Counted from the first letter of the stretch, positions 8,662-18,012 are shown. The stretch is 36,750 nucleotides of DNA from Candidatus Methanofastidiosia archaeon (GCA_016930445.1 JAFGGT010000007.1:1-36750); one strand, 5' to 3'. The notes: generated by a model from the sequence alone, not told the origin. A program made the numbers and translations.

Positions 8662-9055
8662 ATATCCTTATCTCGCTCTCCGGGTCCCTGAGGCACGATA
8701 CCATGTCCTTTGGAATGTCGCATGCCGCCTTGTCAGAGCTAACCATCAAGGTCCTGTCGCTCTCATATCCGCTCTTTCTCATGACCATTTCCCTCTCATC
8801 CCTCATCCCCAGACCCTTAGTCCCGTGTCCTTCCACACTCCAGACATGCCCATTGCATTGAAAGGTCACCCTCATCCTTGAGCTTCTCAAGGCTTCCTTG
8901 AAGGGTTCATCAAGGTCAGAGAAGGCCTTGTCGGCCCTTACAGCAACGATGCAGTCACCATTTGGCCCAAGGTCGGAATCTTTTGTTATCTCTATCGTCG
9001 TCCTATGCCTTGCAGTTATGTTCTTATGCCCCATGGCCCGAATCTCTACCATCAT
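8603..9055 (-). CDS. DUF371 family protein
   Basis: MGHKNITARHRTTIEITKDSDLGPNGDCIVAVRADKAFSDL resembles the archaeal DUF371 family; ATG at 9055 chosen over the longer track ORF. Confidence 0.75.
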   Translation of the reverse strand: MMVEIRAMGHKNITARHRTTIEITKDSDLGPNGDCIVAVRADKAFSDLDEPFKEALRSSRMRVTFQCNGHVWSVEGHGTKGLGMRDEREMVMRKSGYESDRTLMVSSDKAACDIPKDMVSCLRDPESEIRIFIETLCQQDSSCPHQNNRI

Positions 9056-9124
9056 AGTTCTATGAGGGAGATACAATTTATAAATACGATAGTACCGATA
9101 TAAAATTGAAAAGAGTGGATTGCT

Positions 9125-9688
9125 ATGAGTTGTGACCATGAGGAGTACGTTGTACTAAAGGAGAGGGGCAGGCTTGTGACAGCCAAATGTCTGGATTGCG
9201 AGCAGATCTTCACTTTCAAAAAGGAAAAGGACGTCAAGGTCCCGGTAATCGTCAATAGGAGAGGCAGCTCTGAAAAATCGTCTGTAAATCTCGAGAGGGA
9301 CAGGATGGTGGTGCTGGACGAGATACTGGACCTCGGGGATGAGGAGATCGAGGTGCATTCCATCGAGGTGGGCAACAAGAGGGTAAAGAGCGAGAAGGCC
9401 TCTGAGATCACTTCGATCTGGGGCATCTCCTTGACCTATCCGAAGGTCGTAGGGGCATCGATACACTTCCCCAGAAAGACCGCTTCCTACAAGGTCATAG
9501 TGGACAGGGAAACGATCTATAATGTTGGGGACCCGATACAGGTCGGAGCCACTACTTTCAAGGTGACGACCTTGATCACCGAGAGAGGGAAGAGGAAGGC
9601 CGCATATGGCGACGAGATCAAGAGGATATACGGGACGCCGTCTAACATAAGCCCCCTGCATGTTTTGGAGGTCTACGATGGACCTTGA
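9125..9688 (+). CDS. HVO_0476-type zinc finger protein
   Basis: N-terminal CxxH/CLDC zinc-binding region; ITSIWGISLTYPKVVGASIHFPRKTASYKVIVDRETIYNVGDPIQV. Confidence 0.75.
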   Translation: MSCDHEEYVVLKERGRLVTAKCLDCEQIFTFKKEKDVKVPVIVNRRGSSEKSSVNLERDRMVVLDEILDLGDEEIEVHSIEVGNKRVKSEKASEITSIWGISLTYPKVVGASIHFPRKTASYKVIVDRETIYNVGDPIQVGATTFKVTTLITERGKRKAAYGDEIKRIYGTPSNISPLHVLEVYDGP

Positions 9689-10322
9689 TGAAGGTAGGTC
9701 GAAACTGGTAAATTACCTTGAAAGGAACGGATTCATAAGGTCTCCAGATATAAGAGAAGCATTTCTCTCTGTCAGGAGAGAACACTTCATCCCCTCGGAC
9801 ATTGCGTCTTTGAGCTACGAGGACACCCCTCTGCCGATAGGGGAGGGGCAGACGATATCTGCACCGTCGATGATAGCTATCATGTTGGAGGTCTCTGATC
9901 TTGGAAAAGGCATGAAGGTGCTAGAGGTGGGGGCAGGTTCAGGTTACAATGCATGCCTATTGGCCCATATTGTGGGCAGTGGCAATGTGACAAGCATCGA
10001 AAGGATAGGGCCGCTTCTAGAACTAGCCAGAAGCAATCTGAGAAATTGTCCCCGTGATGTCGAGCTGGTGCTGGGGGACGGCACCTTGGGATATGAGGCA
10101 AACGCCCCTTATGACAGGATAATAATTACGGCAGCATCACCTGATTTTCCCTCTCCATTGATAGGACAGCTCAAGGTAAATGGCAAGATAATAGCCCCCA
10201 TAGGCAGGGACAGGATGCTTCAGAGACTGAAGGTGGGCACAAAGGCCGAAGATGGCAACCTTTTGGTCAAATCGCATGGCAGCTGCGTCTTCGTACCACT
10301 TATTGGTAAATTCGGCTTTTAG
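9678..10322 (+). CDS. pcm: Protein-L-isoaspartate O-methyltransferase
   Basis: VRREHFIPSDIASLSYEDTPLPIGEGQTISAPSMIAIMLE...VLEVGAGSGYNACLLAHIVG. Confidence 0.93.
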   Translation: MDLDEGRSKLVNYLERNGFIRSPDIREAFLSVRREHFIPSDIASLSYEDTPLPIGEGQTISAPSMIAIMLEVSDLGKGMKVLEVGAGSGYNACLLAHIVGSGNVTSIERIGPLLELARSNLRNCPRDVELVLGDGTLGYEANAPYDRIIITAASPDFPSPLIGQLKVNGKIIAPIGRDRMLQRLKVGTKAEDGNLLVKSHGSCVFVPLIGKFGF

Positions 10323-10375
10323 AGCAACGATGTAGAAACATTTTAAAGACTCATGCTTTAGATATACCTAAGAAC

Positions 10376-11500
10376 ATGAAAGCGTATTTTATTCCCCTCT
10401 TGGCACTGCTACTACTGTCTATAGAGACGAACGAACCCACGATGTCGATCGACTACAACGATGTCGTGATACCTGGCGATACCGTAGTGTTCAATATTAC
10501 TGTGGAGAACACGACTGTAAATCAATGCAACGACTGCATCATCTATATCGATACCATCTCGATGGACAATGAGACGCTGGCCCATATCAAGAACATAGGT
10601 TCGCCCATAGCGTTGCCGAGCACCTTCGAGAGCGAGAGCATAATCAATGCCGAGCTTATGTTGGAACTGGGGTCGGATACGCCAAATGGAGTGTATTACA
10701 TCCCTATCGTTTTCGAAGGAACGCTTGGAAATTGCGATGGCGGATGTTTCCCGTTCAGGATCTCCCATACATACGGGATCACCGTCACCAGGAACGTCCC
10801 TGAGATAGCCTATGAGTGCAACAGGGTCTGCGATGTGATCGGGGGCCTCAATGCAGAGCTGCCCCTGAGATTCACGAACAATGGAACAGGGGATGCAAAC
10901 AATGTCAAGATATCACTCTATGGAAGCATTGATGGATACATCAGTCCCGACAACTTTGACGTGATGGAACCGAACGAACAATACTTCACCACGGTATACA
11001 TCAATACTTCAGAACTTTCCCCTGGCTTCTATGACCTTGGTGTCAACTTCGTATACTACGATGACTACTTCAAGCTCTACTCGAGCAAGATCACGTTTCG
11101 AATACAGGTAAGGCCACAGAGGCCCCAGATGGAGATAAGCATCTTAACGGATGGCAGGAATCTATTGATAGACCTTAAGAATGAGGGCGGTCTAAAGGCC
11201 AAGGATGTCACCTTAGAGCTGGCCATAGATGGCGAAAAGATGATTGAAGAGGAGATAGATGTCATCAATTCGACAGGATCTGTCCTTCTGCCAGTATCTC
11301 TGCCTTCGAGCGTGGATGGCGAGGTCAGCCTTAGCGCCTATGTCACATACTATAATACGGAGGGCGAAGTATATACTGACAATTCAGAAATGTTTTTATA
11401 CATACCCAAGGATAGTTCGGGGAACGACAATATTTATTATTACCTAGTGGCCGGTGCTCTGATCATCTGCATATTTTTGATATGGGTGAAAAGACGATGA
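10376..11500 (+). CDS. Exported CARDB-like protein with three Cys pairs and C-terminal TM anchor
   Basis: Signal peptide; CNDC, CDGGC and CNRVC pairs; beta-domain text typical of CARDB/NEW3-like folds (ELPLRFTNNGTGDANNVKISLYG); C-terminal YYYLVAGALIICIFLIWVKRR. Confidence 0.65.
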   Translation: MKAYFIPLLALLLLSIETNEPTMSIDYNDVVIPGDTVVFNITVENTTVNQCNDCIIYIDTISMDNETLAHIKNIGSPIALPSTFESESIINAELMLELGSDTPNGVYYIPIVFEGTLGNCDGGCFPFRISHTYGITVTRNVPEIAYECNRVCDVIGGLNAELPLRFTNNGTGDANNVKISLYGSIDGYISPDNFDVMEPNEQYFTTVYINTSELSPGFYDLGVNFVYYDDYFKLYSSKITFRIQVRPQRPQMEISILTDGRNLLIDLKNEGGLKAKDVTLELAIDGEKMIEEEIDVINSTGSVLLPVSLPSSVDGEVSLSAYVTYYNTEGEVYTDNSEMFLYIPKDSSGNDNIYYYLVAGALIICIFLIWVKRR

Positions 11501-12936
11501 TGAAAAAGGGAATGTTTCTGAAGCTGTTTTTCGTGGCCATGATCCTTTTAATGATGATGCCCATTTCAAAGGGCTCAGAGCCTTTGGAGATAATATACTT
11601 CTATGAGGAAGGATGCGATGAGTGCAATGCGTTCAAACCCATTCTGAACGAGATAGAGGCCGAATATGGCGAATCGATCAACGTAACAAGATATGAGGTA
11701 TGGGACGAGTGGGACCTCTATACGTCAAACGGCTTTACGAAAGTGCCCTCTTTGGTCATAGGTGATACCAAGCTGCAGTTCACTGAAGACACCTTCACGA
11801 AGGATTACGTATCCTCGGTGATAGACTCATATCTCGAAGGCCCTAAGGTGACGATAGAGTACTTCTTTGAAGCAGGCTGCGATGCTTGCGATGCCTTCAA
11901 ACCCATACTGGAGCAGCTGAAAAGCGAGTACGGGCCTCAGCTGGAGGTGTTTGAGTATGATGTCTTCACATCCGAGGGATGGGACCTCTTCACTTCATAC
12001 GGATTCACGGTCAACCCTGCCGTGGCCATCAATGGTGAGTCCAAGATCGAATATCCTGAGACCACTTACGAGCGGCTCTCTGATATAATCGAGGACTATA
12101 TCTCCGGCGGCGGTGACGGGTATTCCAACATCACCGAATGGTCCATACCCGTGGCCTTCACCCTTGGGTTCTTCTCCTCTTTCTCCCCGTGCCTCATGGC
12201 AGTCCTATCGTTCATCCTGGCATATACTGCTGGCACGTCCAAGAAGAAGTCAGAGGCCATGTCGAAGTCGATGCTCTTTGGCCTCGGTCTTGTCATAATG
12301 TACACGCTCATAGCAGTGATAATGGCGATTGTGGGAAAACAGCTCACTAACTTCAAGTTCTACATGTCGCTTTTCGGCAGCATGATAACGTTCCTTTTGG
12401 GGCTGAATCTGCTCAACTATGTTGTTCAGGTGGTGGAGTTCCCTGTCTCCACCAAGAACTACTCATCAAAGATGGTCAAGCATTTCGTTGGTGAGAAGGG
12501 TTACTTGGGGGCCGTCATATTGGGTATCATATTCTCGGCGGTAAAGCTTCCCTGCGCCGCCCCCGCTCTCGTGGTCATACTGACACAGATAGTTGACAAG
12601 GGAGATATGGTCTTTGGACTTACCCTCATAGCGTCCTTCTCATTGGGCGTCATGCTCCCCTTCTTTTTCATAGGGCTTGTGAGCGGCGGCACGACAGATG
12701 TTGCCAAGAAGGTGCGCTGGTCGAAGTACTTCAGGGCTTTCATATGGGGTGGAAGCGGAATAGTGGTCATAGTTGTATCGGCATGGATCCTGTATACGGC
12801 GTTCGAGCTTCTTCCGGCGGTGACGGACACACACTTTCTAGTCACCCTCTTTGCAGGGGTGCTGACCGCCATGCTCATAATCTATTCTGTAGTCGTATGG
12901 AGAAGGCGTGGGCCGAAGAAGATCATGGCGCAGTAG
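11497..12936 (+). CDS. Two thioredoxin-fold domains fused to a CcdA/DsbD-like membrane electron carrier
   Basis: Signal peptide, YFYEEGCDECNAFKP and YFFEAGCDACDAFKP (two CxxC domains), then multi-TM CcdA with SFSPCLMAVLSF and KLPCAAPALVVI. ATG overlaps the upstream stop (ATGA). Confidence 0.85.
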   Translation: MMKKGMFLKLFFVAMILLMMMPISKGSEPLEIIYFYEEGCDECNAFKPILNEIEAEYGESINVTRYEVWDEWDLYTSNGFTKVPSLVIGDTKLQFTEDTFTKDYVSSVIDSYLEGPKVTIEYFFEAGCDACDAFKPILEQLKSEYGPQLEVFEYDVFTSEGWDLFTSYGFTVNPAVAINGESKIEYPETTYERLSDIIEDYISGGGDGYSNITEWSIPVAFTLGFFSSFSPCLMAVLSFILAYTAGTSKKKSEAMSKSMLFGLGLVIMYTLIAVIMAIVGKQLTNFKFYMSLFGSMITFLLGLNLLNYVVQVVEFPVSTKNYSSKMVKHFVGEKGYLGAVILGIIFSAVKLPCAAPALVVILTQIVDKGDMVFGLTLIASFSLGVMLPFFFIGLVSGGTTDVAKKVRWSKYFRAFIWGGSGIVVIVVSAWILYTAFELLPAVTDTHFLVTLFAGVLTAMLIIYSVVVWRRRGPKKIMAQ

Positions 12937-12941
12937 GCCTT

Positions 12942-13442
12942 TCATAGGTCATAGATGATCTGGGAGGGGTCGACCTTCCCATTCGTTATCCTTATGCCCT
13001 CTTTCCTGAGGATCTGCTCCTTGATGTCAGGGCCACATTCAAATCCCCCCAGGGATCCATCCTTCCTGACGACCCTGTGGCAAGGTATGAAGAGGGGGAT
13101 GCTGTTTTTCTTAAGTGCCTGCCCCACTGCCCTTGAACCCTTGCAGCCTATGGCCTTTGCAACGGATGAATAGGTAGACACACTCCCCTTGGGGATCTTT
13201 GAGATGGCTTCATAGACCTTTCTCTGAAAAGGCGTTGCGTTCGGCCCGATGTCGACCGCGCTTACATTGCCTTCCAGTATCCAACGTCTCGCGAGCTCGG
13301 CGACCTTCATCATGTTGTCATCGCCAGCGCAATCGGGGGAGGATTCCTCCCTGAGAAGCAGCTCCTCCAGTCTCCCATCCCCAATGGCAACGATATAGAA
13401 GACCTTGCCACCAAGGGAATACTTGCTCCATCCACAAGCCAT
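12942..13442 (-). CDS. ogt: Methylated-DNA--protein-cysteine methyltransferase
   Basis: Active-site IPCHRVVRKDGSLGGFECG; TPFQRKVYEAISKIPKGSVSTYSSVAKAIG. Confidence 0.93.
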   Translation of the reverse strand: MACGWSKYSLGGKVFYIVAIGDGRLEELLLREESSPDCAGDDNMMKVAELARRWILEGNVSAVDIGPNATPFQRKVYEAISKIPKGSVSTYSSVAKAIGCKGSRAVGQALKKNSIPLFIPCHRVVRKDGSLGGFECGPDIKEQILRKEGIRITNGKVDPSQIIYDL

Positions 13443-13470
13443 AAATCTTGTCTGTCGCCATAGTATTTAA

Positions 13471-14478
13471 ATGATGCATATCATGATAGACGGAAGCCTG
13501 GGCGAGGGAGGAGGCCAGATATTAAGGACCTCGCTCGCGCTTTCTGCGATCTCCAATATCGGCATAGATGTCGAGAACATAAGGGTTGGAAGGCCAAACC
13601 CCGGATTGAGGCCGCAACATCTATGTTCCCTGAACGCCATCAGGGAGATCACGTCCGCCGACATGAGCGGTGGCAAGGTCGGATCTTTGCATGTATCTTT
13701 CCTGCCTAGGGGGATAAAGCCTGGAGATTACCTTTTTGACATAGGGACCGCAGGATCCGTTACCTTGCTTGCCCACACATTGCTATTGCCACTTCTTCTA
13801 TGCGAAGAAAGGTCGACCATCACATTGAAGGGAGGAACTGATGTGCCTTGGAGCCCTACTACCTCATACTATGAGAATGTTACGCTTGAGGTCCTTCGAA
13901 AGCTTGGCATAGATGTCCACTTCGAGGCCTCTATGCGTGGGTACTACCCTAAGGGAGGGGGCATTGTCAAGATGGAGATAGAACCCTGGCTGGATAGGAG
14001 CCCTTTGGGCGATGTTAGGGTAAGGAAGCCCCGCAAGCTGTTCATTGATTCCTCATGCTCGGGGCTTAGTGGGGGTGTGGCCGAAAGACAGGCAGCCTCT
14101 GCAGAAAAGGTTCTAGGGGAGTTTGAAACAGAGATGGTCAATGGCATCCCTGGAAGCGGGATCGGAAGCTCCATAACGATATGGGCGCAGGCCGGCGATC
14201 TGCCCATTGGATTCTCGGCTATAGGAAAGCGAGGTTATCTGGCGGAAGATGTTGGAAGGGACGCTGCGCTTGGCATCCTGCGAGTGATCGAGGGCCATGC
14301 TTCTGATGAGCATCTTCCTGACCAGCTCATTCCATTCCTGTTATTTCCTGATGGCAGAAGCTCCATACCAATACCAGCGATGACAGGGCATCTGTCGACA
14401 AATATCCAAGTATCGGAGAAATTCATGAACTTCGAACACACATACGAGAAGGGAAAATTGGAGATAAGAAAAAAATAA
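13471..14478 (+). CDS. rtcA: RNA 3'-terminal phosphate cyclase
   Basis: IDGSLGEGGGQILRTSLALSAIS, RPNPGLRPQHL, GTAGSVTLLAHTLLLPLL. Confidence 0.94.
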   Translation: MMHIMIDGSLGEGGGQILRTSLALSAISNIGIDVENIRVGRPNPGLRPQHLCSLNAIREITSADMSGGKVGSLHVSFLPRGIKPGDYLFDIGTAGSVTLLAHTLLLPLLLCEERSTITLKGGTDVPWSPTTSYYENVTLEVLRKLGIDVHFEASMRGYYPKGGGIVKMEIEPWLDRSPLGDVRVRKPRKLFIDSSCSGLSGGVAERQAASAEKVLGEFETEMVNGIPGSGIGSSITIWAQAGDLPIGFSAIGKRGYLAEDVGRDAALGILRVIEGHASDEHLPDQLIPFLLFPDGRSSIPIPAMTGHLSTNIQVSEKFMNFEHTYEKGKLEIRKK

Positions 14479-14486
14479 AAAGGGAA

Positions 14487-14867
14487 TTAGAAGGTCTCTA
14501 TCCCTTCCTCTTCCAGAAGGCTGCTGGCCCTTTGCGTGTCCGAGACCTTTAGCACGACAAGGGACCTGTCATCCCTATTGACGGCATAGATGGCCTCATC
14601 GATGTTGATGTTCCTCCTCTCGAAGATCTCTATTACGTCCATCAACTTGTTGTCCTCTATGGCAATGGCGGGTGTCACATGTGCTATGAGGTCATGGCGC
14701 TTTAGCTTGTCAACAGCCTTGTGTGGGTCCTCGAGGCATAATCTGACCACACCGAATTCGCCTGCATCGGCTATGGAGAAGCCATAGAGCTTCAAGGACA
14801 TTACCTCCTTTAATATCTGAGACAGTCTTCCAGGTCTATTCTGTATGAAGACCGATATAACATCCAT
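14487..14867 (-). CDS. ACT-domain protein (probable tandem ACT domains)
   Basis: ISVFIQNRPGRLSQILKEVMSLKLYGFSIADAGEFGVVRL and a second ACT-like repeat. Confidence 0.8.
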   Translation of the reverse strand: MDVISVFIQNRPGRLSQILKEVMSLKLYGFSIADAGEFGVVRLCLEDPHKAVDKLKRHDLIAHVTPAIAIEDNKLMDVIEIFERRNINIDEAIYAVNRDDRSLVVLKVSDTQRASSLLEEEGIETF

Positions 14868-14870
14868 TCA

Positions 14871-16385
14871 TTACTCCTCCTTGATGCTAATGAAGAAGCC
14901 CGTGTGGGTCCTCTCCAATACCTCATCTGGTGGTGGCTTTGTGAGCAGGCTCACCACTATCATCACTACCACAGATATTATGAAGCTGTAGATTGAAAAG
15001 TGCATTGGTAGTTTCTGAACGTATTGGTGGATGTACCCGAATATCACTGCCGCAATGAATCCTACGATCATCGATGCCATTGCCCCTTCCCTTGTGGCCC
15101 TCCTCCAGTACAATCCTGCCATTATGGGCACGACGAATACGGAGAGAGTGATGCCGATTGTCATCCATATCAGCCACGCCAGGAGGCTTGGCGGGTTTAT
15201 TGCCAGTATGATGGTCACCATTGCGACGATGAACACCATTATGCGGGTGTAGAGGGTCACCTTCTTGTCCTCTGCGTTAGGATTCAAGATGTTCTTGTAT
15301 ATGTCCCAGCTGGCCGTGTTGCCTATTGTCAGCATTATCCTGTCAGTTGTCGACATGACGGCTGCAAGCACTATCACGACAAATATCGGCCATATAAAAT
15401 CAGGGAGCGCGTGTTCCACAGAGGCGACGAACGAATAATCAGCGTATGGTATCGTCATCTCCCCGTTCTCGACCAAGGTCCTTGCGGAGAACCCTATGAT
15501 CTTTATCAGGTACATCACTACGACGTAGATTGAGAATGCGGCCACCGGCGCGTACTTGAAGTACTTCTGCTTCCTTACTGCCAGGATGTTGTTGACGATA
15601 TGGGGGCTTGCACCAAGTCCTACGGCAAGCAGGAAGAAGAAGGACACCAAGTATGCTGGGGTCGCAAATGCGTATCCTGCGTATGCTGAAGGGTACGAGA
15701 GAGTGATCATCTCAGGATCGATCGACGCGAGGGTGTTGTTTATGAATGTGAATCCTCCCGCCGACTTGACGATGAAAGGCGCAAGTATCACGACCCCTAG
15801 TATTATCGCGAATCCTTGGACCATGTTCGTCCAGGCAACGGCATAGAGCCCACCGATCATGACGTATAGGAACACTATGGTCCCAGCAATGAGAAGGGCC
15901 TGCGTGTGCGTTATGTTGAATATCCATACCAGCACTATGCTGATGGCAGTATATTGGCCAACGAGGTATATCACGCCCGTGACTATGACCGAGAGGCCTG
16001 CTATGCCCCTGATGCCCCTTGGGCTGTAGAATCTGTCGGCAAAGTAGTCCTGCACAGTCATATATCCCCTCTTACGGCCGATCTTCGCCATCTTTGCACC
16101 GTAGACGATGATACACACCGCCACCGTCAGTGGCACGAATATCTGCTCCCATATGGTGGGCCATCCCGTCACGTATCCCAACCCCGATGACCCGAGCAGC
16201 GTCATGCCCGACGTGGTCGAGGCCACTATCAGGAAGACGAACACCCAAAATCCGAGGTTCTTCCCCGCAACCATATAATCACTTGAGCTCTTGATCTTTC
16301 TTGATGCCCAGGTACCAATGCCCATAAGTATGACGAAATAGATGAGAACAGTTAGTATCTTGTAGTATTCGTTCATGTCAGTCAT
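14871..16385 (-). CDS. Sodium:solute symporter (SSS family)
   Basis: Multi-TM; ILMGIGTWASRKIKSSSDYMVAGKNLGFWVFVFLIVASTTSGMTLLGSSGLGY, typical SSS N-terminus. Confidence 0.9.
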   Translation of the reverse strand: MTDMNEYYKILTVLIYFVILMGIGTWASRKIKSSSDYMVAGKNLGFWVFVFLIVASTTSGMTLLGSSGLGYVTGWPTIWEQIFVPLTVAVCIIVYGAKMAKIGRKRGYMTVQDYFADRFYSPRGIRGIAGLSVIVTGVIYLVGQYTAISIVLVWIFNITHTQALLIAGTIVFLYVMIGGLYAVAWTNMVQGFAIILGVVILAPFIVKSAGGFTFINNTLASIDPEMITLSYPSAYAGYAFATPAYLVSFFFLLAVGLGASPHIVNNILAVRKQKYFKYAPVAAFSIYVVVMYLIKIIGFSARTLVENGEMTIPYADYSFVASVEHALPDFIWPIFVVIVLAAVMSTTDRIMLTIGNTASWDIYKNILNPNAEDKKVTLYTRIMVFIVAMVTIILAINPPSLLAWLIWMTIGITLSVFVVPIMAGLYWRRATREGAMASMIVGFIAAVIFGYIHQYVQKLPMHFSIYSFIISVVVMIVVSLLTKPPPDEVLERTHTGFFISIKEE

Positions 16386-16491
16386 CTTCCCCTGGATTGT
16401 ATATCTTAGCCCATGCCAACAGCACTATGACGATCAGGACCGGAATCCCGAAGGCCAATAGGAATGTGCTTTCTTCAAGACCGTATATCAT
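16378..16491 (-). CDS. 37-aa membrane mini-protein, putative symporter small accessory protein (not in ORF track)
   Basis: MIYGLEESTFLLAFGIPVLIVIVLLAWAKIYNPGEDD*; single TM; ATG overlaps the paaK TGA and its stop lies beside the symporter start. Confidence 0.75.
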   Translation of the reverse strand: MIYGLEESTFLLAFGIPVLIVIVLLAWAKIYNPGEDD

Positions 16492-17783
16492 TTTTTTACT
16501 CCCCTTAGATCTATTACTCTTTGAGCCTTGCCGACCGAGCGCGGCATGCTCCCCTCCTCAACAAGCTTCACATCAGCTTTTATGAAGAATGTTGACCTTA
16601 AGCTCTCTTCTAGCTCCCTTTGCACCTTCAATAGATCGCTTAAGCTTCCAGAAAAGAGCTTCTCTGTGACTTCCATATTAATCGTTATCGAGTCCATGAA
16701 GCCTTTCTTTTCCACTACAATCTGATAATGTCCCTTGAATGCAGGATGCATCGATATGACCTCCTCTATCTGGGACGGGAATATGTTCACGCCCCTGATG
16801 ATGAGCATGTCATCGCTCCTGCCAGTTATCCTCTCGATCTTCCTGAAAGGCAGGCCGCACTCGCATTCATCTACGATTATCCTCGAGATGTCCCTTGTCC
16901 TATACCTCAAAAGAGGCATGGCCTCCTTCCATAGAGGGGTGAAGACAAGCTCTCCCTTCTCCCCTTCTGGCAGCACCTCGCCGGTCTTGGGATCTATCAC
17001 CTCAAGAATGAAGTAATCCTCCCAGAAGTGCAGGCCGTCCTTCTGCTCACATTCGCATGCGATGCCTGGTCCGCACATCTCTGAGAGCCCATAGTTATCG
17101 TAGGCGTCTATTCCAAATGACTTCTCGATCTGTTTCCTTATGGCCTCGCTCCATGGTTCGCCTCCAAATACGCCCTGCCTTAGCTTAAGGTCCTTGTCAG
17201 GGTCCATTCCCATCTCCTTGGCGACCTCTGCCAGGTGAAGGGCGTAAGATGGCGTGCTGGTGAACGATGTGGTGTTGAAGTCCTTCATTATCTCCAGCTG
17301 TTTCTTCGTGTTACCAGATCCTGAAGGTATCACCGATACGCCAAGCTTCTCTGCCCCGTAATGAAAACCAAAGCCGCCAGTGAAGAATCCATAGTTGTAA
17401 ATGATCTGCATGATGTCCTTGTTGGTCAATCCAGTTGTCTTCAGTACCCTGGCCATGAGGCCCGACCATACATTTATGTCCTCCTGGGTGTAGTACACGA
17501 CCGTGGATTTCCCTGTGGTCCCTGAAGAAGCATGGAATCTCACTACCTTGTCCAGCGGGCATGCAAGCAGTCCAAAAGGATAATTCTCCCTGAGGGTGTC
17601 CTTCGTGGTATATGGCAGTTTGGCAAGGTCTTCCTTGCACTTTATGTCCTCTGCCTTGAGACCGGCCTCCTTAAGCTGTCGCTTGATCCAAGGCGATGTC
17701 TTCTCACCTACCCTTATCATCTTGCGCAATGCCATTTCTTGCTGAGAAATAATATCATATCTACTAACCTTTGTTGATAACAT
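16488..17783 (-). CDS. paaK: Phenylacetate-CoA ligase-like adenylate-forming enzyme
   Basis: FHASSGTTGKSTVVYYTQED, NYGLSEMCGPGIACECEQKDGLHFWEDYFILEVIDPKTGE, GRSDDMLIIRGVNIFPSQIEEVI. Start ATG preceded by AGGAGG. Confidence 0.9.
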   Translation of the reverse strand: MLSTKVSRYDIISQQEMALRKMIRVGEKTSPWIKRQLKEAGLKAEDIKCKEDLAKLPYTTKDTLRENYPFGLLACPLDKVVRFHASSGTTGKSTVVYYTQEDINVWSGLMARVLKTTGLTNKDIMQIIYNYGFFTGGFGFHYGAEKLGVSVIPSGSGNTKKQLEIMKDFNTTSFTSTPSYALHLAEVAKEMGMDPDKDLKLRQGVFGGEPWSEAIRKQIEKSFGIDAYDNYGLSEMCGPGIACECEQKDGLHFWEDYFILEVIDPKTGEVLPEGEKGELVFTPLWKEAMPLLRYRTRDISRIIVDECECGLPFRKIERITGRSDDMLIIRGVNIFPSQIEEVISMHPAFKGHYQIVVEKKGFMDSITINMEVTEKLFSGSLSDLLKVQRELEESLRSTFFIKADVKLVEEGSMPRSVGKAQRVIDLRGVKK

Positions 17784-17940
17784 TGTAAGTCCTCCTAGGT
17801 TCTCTAGGTGCTTAGGTAACAAATGAGCAATCGTCAATAACTATAAGCGTATACCATCATAGAATTAGCAAGGGTGGTAGTACACGCATTACTCTTTATC
17901 TTTCCTTTAACGATTGTCCGGTTCATAAAGTTCACCAGCT
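17784..17940 (-). promoter_or_regulatory. Structured 5' leader of the paaK operon (candidate cis-regulatory RNA)
   Basis: Outer helix 17907-17916/17828-17837 (10 bp, one G-U), inner helix 17880-17887/17847-17854 (8 bp, one G-U), and a CCUAG-AGAAC-CUAGG hairpin (17794-17808) overlapping the SD. Confidence 0.5.
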
Positions 17941-17960
17941 ATGCCTAGAGCCATGTCCCA

Positions 17961-17970
17961 TTATATAAAT
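17961..17970 (-). promoter_or_regulatory. TATA box of the paaK operon
   Basis: ATTTATATAA on the minus strand; implies a leader of ~155 nt. Confidence 0.5.
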
Positions 17971-18012
17971 GCTTTGTAAAAATGATGGACAATTTGATAT
18001 ATAAGGATTTAT

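Noticed and set aside
13471-13484. ATGAT-gcat-ATCAT dyad at the rtcA start
   Set aside because: Coincides with the start codons and coding sequence; short and likely chance.
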